DNA from: Oegoconia quadripuncta | Lineage: Eukaryota > Arthropoda > Insecta > Lepidoptera > Autostichidae | Assembly: GCA_949316235.1 (NCBI GenBank) | Contig: OX438759.1 | Coordinates: 19,902,618-19,966,617 of the forward strand | Direction: 5' to 3' | DNA length: 64,000 nucleotides | Part shown: in pieces, positions 61,501 to 64,000 of the stretch | How the letters are laid out: the number at the start of each line of letters is the position of its first letter | Numbering within the stretch: the stretch's first letter is position 1 | Notes under the pieces: model-generated | Database searches by the model: none | What the model was told of the DNA's origin: nothing | What the model saw: the letters and a program-made list of their open reading frames with translations, nothing else | Made by a program: the position numbers and the translations under genes

Positions 61501-63012
61501 ATGACTACATTCTAGCCGGAGCTCTTTGTCTGAGGTCCATTCGAACAGCCGCACCTGGAATGCAACGAACATTGAGAATGATAGAAAAAGTATTGGCATC
61601 ATTATTTCTTCCATAACATTAAGACAAAGATATTAATAAACCGTTCTCAGGGTTGAGATGACCTTAACTTGACGGTTGAGGTTGACGTATTGGGACTGAG
61701 ACGCGAGCTATTTATTTAAACCCATCTCATGACACAAACAATCAGGTACAAATATTACACAGTCGAGACACATGCAAAAAATAACATTGTGTTTGCCATC
61801 TAATTGTCGGTGTCGCAAGGTGGAGTCAACAAGGTCTCCAACTCAGCATGGGTTGTAGCCGTTCACTACAATGCTGGTTTTCAGTGGAGCCTCCAAATGT
61901 CACCATCTCCCCTCTACCTGGGAGGCCGAGGAGATTCCTCACCGCCCCAGCCCGCAGGAGGAGCCGCGCTGGTGCGAGAGGAGGAACACGGTTGAGTAAT
62001 CAGTGGGTATGGCCGTCCTATGGAGGCTCCAGGTGAGCCCGGTTCCGTTCACCTTCACTTACCATCAGTTGTGGTCGAACTGACCGCACGCCATGACATA
62101 GTCGCTGAAGATTTGGACTAAGTTACGTAATAACCCCGCTGGTCACAATTACATACGGAACCTTCACCATTTATTAATGATTGCTGATACTCACCGTACT
62201 ATTGATAGAGGCTAATAACTTTCCATTGAACTCGACTAAGGTATAGCAGCCGCCTTTGATTTCTTTTTCAGCTACTTGCACTAATTTGCTTTCCGACCAG
62301 TGGAAGAGCAGAATCCGCCCCTAGTACCAAAAGGGAAAAAATGCTATTATTTCTCATATAAAAGTGATCCCCAAATAGTAAATAGCGAAGGACCTAATTA
62401 CAGAGAGCTCACATTGAATCATTTATCATGAACCGACCCGTCTCTTCCTGTGGGTATCGCAAAAAACGACTAAGGGACTTTCCCCCCCAAAAACATCAAT
62501 TGATTTGCACGTTCTAACGGCGAAGGGTTCAACCCGTGTCATGTGTGAAGGTGAATCGTGGAAGTTGTCTCAAGCATTAAACTTTTTATGTTTGCAACAC
62601 TCTAATTTCAATGTTTGGGATATTTCTAAATGGAGTGGATTTGGGATAAAGGTCGTGACGTTATATGTGAATGCGGTAACCTTTGTTAATTATTATTTGT
62701 ACATAAATATATATATTTTTTAACAGCCTTCGTGATTCAATGTAAACAACATGAGGTCGCGGGTTCGATCCCTAGCGGGATACATGTTTAGTACACAGTT
62801 TGGTTGGTGGTAGGGCATTTTAAATGTCCACCTGACTTGCTACCACCATCTTCTCCAAGTCTGGCGGGTGGCGAGTACCTGCTTGGGTTCGGACTCCTCC
62901 GGGTTGAGGATGGCGGTGCCCACGGCGTAGTAGTGGTTGGGATCGTCCCCGAGGCGGCAGGACACCAGCGCCATCGCGAACTCGCTCGCCATCAGCTGGT
63001 GCGCGTGCATCA
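58498..63012 (-). CDS. DDB1: DDB1, C-terminal third (7 exons)
   Basis: DDB1 is the adaptor of the CUL4 ubiquitin ligase and the large subunit of UV-damage binding protein. Minus-strand exons 62879-63012, 62195-62320, 61405-61554, 61194-61324, 60199-60365, 59131-59357 and 58498-58581 join with matching phases and GT-AG sites. They cover the end of propeller C and the C-terminal helical domain. Diagnostic text includes [116 protein letters not shown] and [16 protein letters not shown], then [19 protein letters not shown] and [20 protein letters not shown], ending TRIH and TAG. The N-terminal two thirds lie beyond the right edge. The exon ending at 60199 and its donor are tandemly repeated six times. 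Confidence 0.95.
58855..59130. repeat. Degenerate minisatellite in the last DDB1 intron carrying donor-like copies
   Basis: Blocks such as CCTGCAGCCCCACAGATTCC and TTGCATCCCTATAGATTG recur at roughly 25-35-base steps. On the minus strand one block reads GGGGCTGCAGGTGAGG, nearly the same as the true exon end and donor GGGGCTACAGGTGAGC at 59131. Confidence 0.7.
59131..59357 (-). CDS. DDB1: DDB1 penultimate exon
   Basis: It encodes [40 protein letters not shown] and [20 protein letters not shown], ending VQGLQ before GTGAGC. Confidence 0.95.
59560..59616 (-). pseudogene. Diverged partial copy of the DDB1 exon beside the array
   Basis: On the + strand the bases from CCCCACTAGCGAGCC to CATCACGTGGCCAT match the exon stretch at 60266-60301 at about 31 of 36 positions with one gap. 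The minus-strand reading [18 protein letters not shown] parallels [18 protein letters not shown]. Confidence 0.7.
59617..60271. repeat. Six perfect 109-bp tandem units spanning a DDB1 exon end and its splice donor
   Basis: The CACAGATGGCGCCGG anchor recurs at 59651, 59760, 59869, 59978, 60087 and 60196, exactly 109 apart each time, and units are identical by eye. The total is 655 bases (6 x 109 plus 1 shared base). Each unit holds 73 exon bases and 36 intron bases including GTGAGT. Confidence 0.97.
60199..60365 (-). CDS. DDB1: DDB1 exon with the sixfold-repeated 3' end
   Basis: It encodes [40 protein letters not shown] and [15 protein letters not shown], with donor GTGAGT. The first donor (at 60199) joins in frame to CLVVQISQ of the next exon. 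Confidence 0.94.
60398..60525 (+). mobile_element. SINE family B, head part
   Basis: GTCGACCGATTGGTGTCGTG (box A region) and GGTTTCGGATTCGAATCC (box B-like), then GAGTCATGGATG. The body is truncated. It lies in a DDB1 intron. Confidence 0.78.
60704..60953 (+). mobile_element. SINE family A, headless copy
   Basis: From GGTTGGTGGTAGGGCATTTT to GTGCATAAAAAAATG. The tRNA-like head is missing, as in 5' truncation during retroposition. Confidence 0.87.
61049..61085. repeat. Perfect hairpin, ATATTTCCATGTAAA arms
   Basis: ATATTTCCATGTAAA and its inverse complement have a 4-6-base loop (TTTCT region) in a DDB1 intron. A SINE A scrap (CCGGAACACAACAATG, minus) follows at 61103-61143. Confidence 0.85.
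61194..61324 (-). CDS. DDB1: DDB1 exon ([12 protein letters not shown]...)
   Basis: It encodes [40 protein letters not shown] and QKD. The acceptor is GTTACAG and the donor GTAAGT. Confidence 0.95.
61405..61554 (-). CDS. DDB1: DDB1 exon ([12 protein letters not shown]...)
   Basis: Exactly 50 codons, phase 0/0: [20 protein letters not shown] through [14 protein letters not shown]. Confidence 0.95.
62195..62320 (-). CDS. DDB1: DDB1 exon ([12 protein letters not shown]...)
   Basis: 42 codons: [20 protein letters not shown] and [20 protein letters not shown]. The acceptor is GTACTAG and the donor GTGAGT. Confidence 0.94.
62450..62670 (+). mobile_element. CCCGTGGG...GACTAAGGGA-type repeat
   Basis: TCTCTTCCTGTGGGTATCG, CGACTAAGGGACTTTCCC and GGATTTGGGATAAAGGTCGT match the family at 43040 in the same orientation. 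It lies in a DDB1 intron. Confidence 0.7.
62726..62864 (+). mobile_element. SINE family A, 5' head part abutting a DDB1 exon
   Basis: GCCTTCGTGATTCAATGTAA, GGTCGCGGGTTCGATCCC and GGTGGTAGGGCATTTTAAAT; it breaks off at TTCTCCAAGTCTGGCG, 14 bases before the exon at 62879. Confidence 0.85.
62879..63012 (-). CDS. DDB1: DDB1 exon, first in window ([11 protein letters not shown]...)
   Basis: It encodes [40 protein letters not shown] and EPKQ. The donor is GTACTC. Its intron begins 14 bases from the end of a SINE A fragment. Confidence 0.92.
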
Positions 63013-63084
63013 CTGCAACCGGGACACGCGCATATTTATCCTCTTTCTATGCTTTTGTATACATATATATTAACCGAGTCCAAA

Positions 63085-63300
63085 ATAGGTGGAGGTGCTA
63101 CGTTCGTGAGTATGTATTTTTTATGTATTTGCACCTCCCCACCTTATCAGGTTGTGACGTTGTGGAGCTTGAGTTAAAAAAAAAACACGAAAATTTTACA
63201 AATTTGCTGGAAGAAATCTCTTACAGAGATAAGCTCGCCTTTTGTGTATTGTAATTTCTGTATATGCAATAAAGTGTTAAATAAATAAAAAAAAGTATAT
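63085..63300 (+). mobile_element. Retroelement 3' tail with AATAAA
   Basis: TTGCTGGAAGAAATCTCTTA, GATAAGCTCGCCTTTTGTG and GCAATAAAGTGTTAAATAAA is a common moth retroelement 3' end. It lies in a DDB1 intron. Confidence 0.6.
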
Positions 63301-63817
63301 GGCATGAGAATATGGGAATATATGTTACCAGATATTTTAAATAGTATTCCTGCGGAGCAGCTATATTAACATAACATAAAAAAATTTAAAAATCCATTGA
63401 AGAATTACTTAATGCATGGATTTATGTGAGAAATGCCTTTCCAAATAATGTTATTTCTATTCGGTATCCCTAGATATTTAAGTTATATACGTAATAATTA
63501 TTAACGCGGCGGATCAATGACCTTATTCACACTACACGCACACCTTTACAGGTTTTCGTAGGCGTCATATAGTGTAGAATCTACATTACAAAACGCTGTA
63601 GATTGTCAAATAATATTTATATTGATAAATAAACGTTCACGTTAGCATCATTCTATTCATTCATTGCTAACCGATCTTGATGTTCGTATTTTATTTAATG
63701 TTACTCGGAACACCCAACAGCAGAAATAAAATAAAACATTTTAACAAAGCCATTAAAAGATATTCGCAGATACATTCTGAAACTGCAGATTTATATTATA
63801 CTATAAAATATATAAAT
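63301..63817. other. DDB1 intron DNA, nothing recognised
   Basis: AT-rich sequence with no conserved coding text on the minus strand. The next upstream DDB1 exon was not found before the window edge. Confidence 0.5.
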
Positions 63818-64000
63818 ATTTCGGACACTTACACCAATCATCCAGTCCCAAACTAAGCAAAGCTTGTACTATGGATACTAGATAACGGATAAACATACAC
63901 AAATATTTATATAAACATCCAAAACTCGGGAATAAATGTTCGTATTCATCATACAAACATTTACCCGTCGCGGGATTCGAACCCGCAACCGTTAGTTTCG
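63818..64000 (-). mobile_element. SINE family B, cut by window edge
   Basis: ATTTCGGACACTTACACCAA, TACTAGATAACGGATAAAC and CGCGGGATTCGAACCCGC match the other B copies. The head continues past the right edge. Confidence 0.87.

Overview
The window is nuclear DNA from an insect, almost certainly a moth or butterfly. It is AT-rich and intron-rich, and packed with tRNA-headed SINEs, several non-LTR retrotransposon clades, miniature inverted-repeat elements (MITEs), one Ty1/copia element, one BEL/Pao fragment and one long-TIR Tc1/mariner element. Several repeat texts match what I remember as common lepidopteran dispersed repeats. That assignment is recognition, not a search. There are no prokaryotic operons, no CRISPR array, and no tRNA or rRNA gene.

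Five conserved protein-coding genes can be read, mostly exon by exon with matching GT-AG sites and phases. (1) The 3' half of mitochondrial translation initiation factor 2 (mtIF2), + strand, 5 exons, 2511-12183. (2) A complete WDR20 homologue, - strand, 7 exons, 27194-38125, 559 aa. (3) An intronless HTATSF1 (Tat-SF1/CUS2) homologue, - strand, 45605-47302. (4) A complete NUDT14-like Nudix hydrolase, + strand, 4 exons, 48205-52355, 214 aa, divergent from HTATSF1. (5) The C-terminal third of DDB1, - strand, 7 exons, 58498-63012. They act in unrelated housekeeping roles: mitochondrial translation, deubiquitinase regulation, splicing/transcription, nucleotide-sugar hydrolysis, and the CUL4 ubiquitin ligase. 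I infer no joint pathway.

Layout: 1-2150 is an antisense BEL/Pao gag in an mtIF2 intron. 4.0-11.7 kb is the large mtIF2 intron; it holds a young copia element (identical 144-bp LTRs, 5-bp target duplication) inserted into the RNase H region of an older decayed LINE. 12.3-27.2 kb is gene-free, with a nested set of inverted-repeat elements, a LINE reverse transcriptase ORF and SINEs. 27.2-38.1 kb is WDR20 with repeat-filled introns. 39.95-42.08 kb is an apparently intact Tc1/mariner-type element with 270-bp terminal inverted repeats. 42.6-45.5 kb is repeats. 45.6-52.4 kb is the HTATSF1/NUDT14 pair. 52.4-58.5 kb is intergenic repeats. 58.5-63.0 kb is DDB1.

The oddest signal is that two unrelated genes, WDR20 and DDB1, each carry a perfect tandem array with exactly the same 109-bp period (3 copies and 6 copies). 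In both genes the unit is the end of an exon plus its 5' splice site. On the intron side both arrays lie next to a shared 20-bp motif (17 of 20 bases identical). This is either a real amplification process tied to exon-intron boundaries or a systematic assembly artefact, and long reads would decide.
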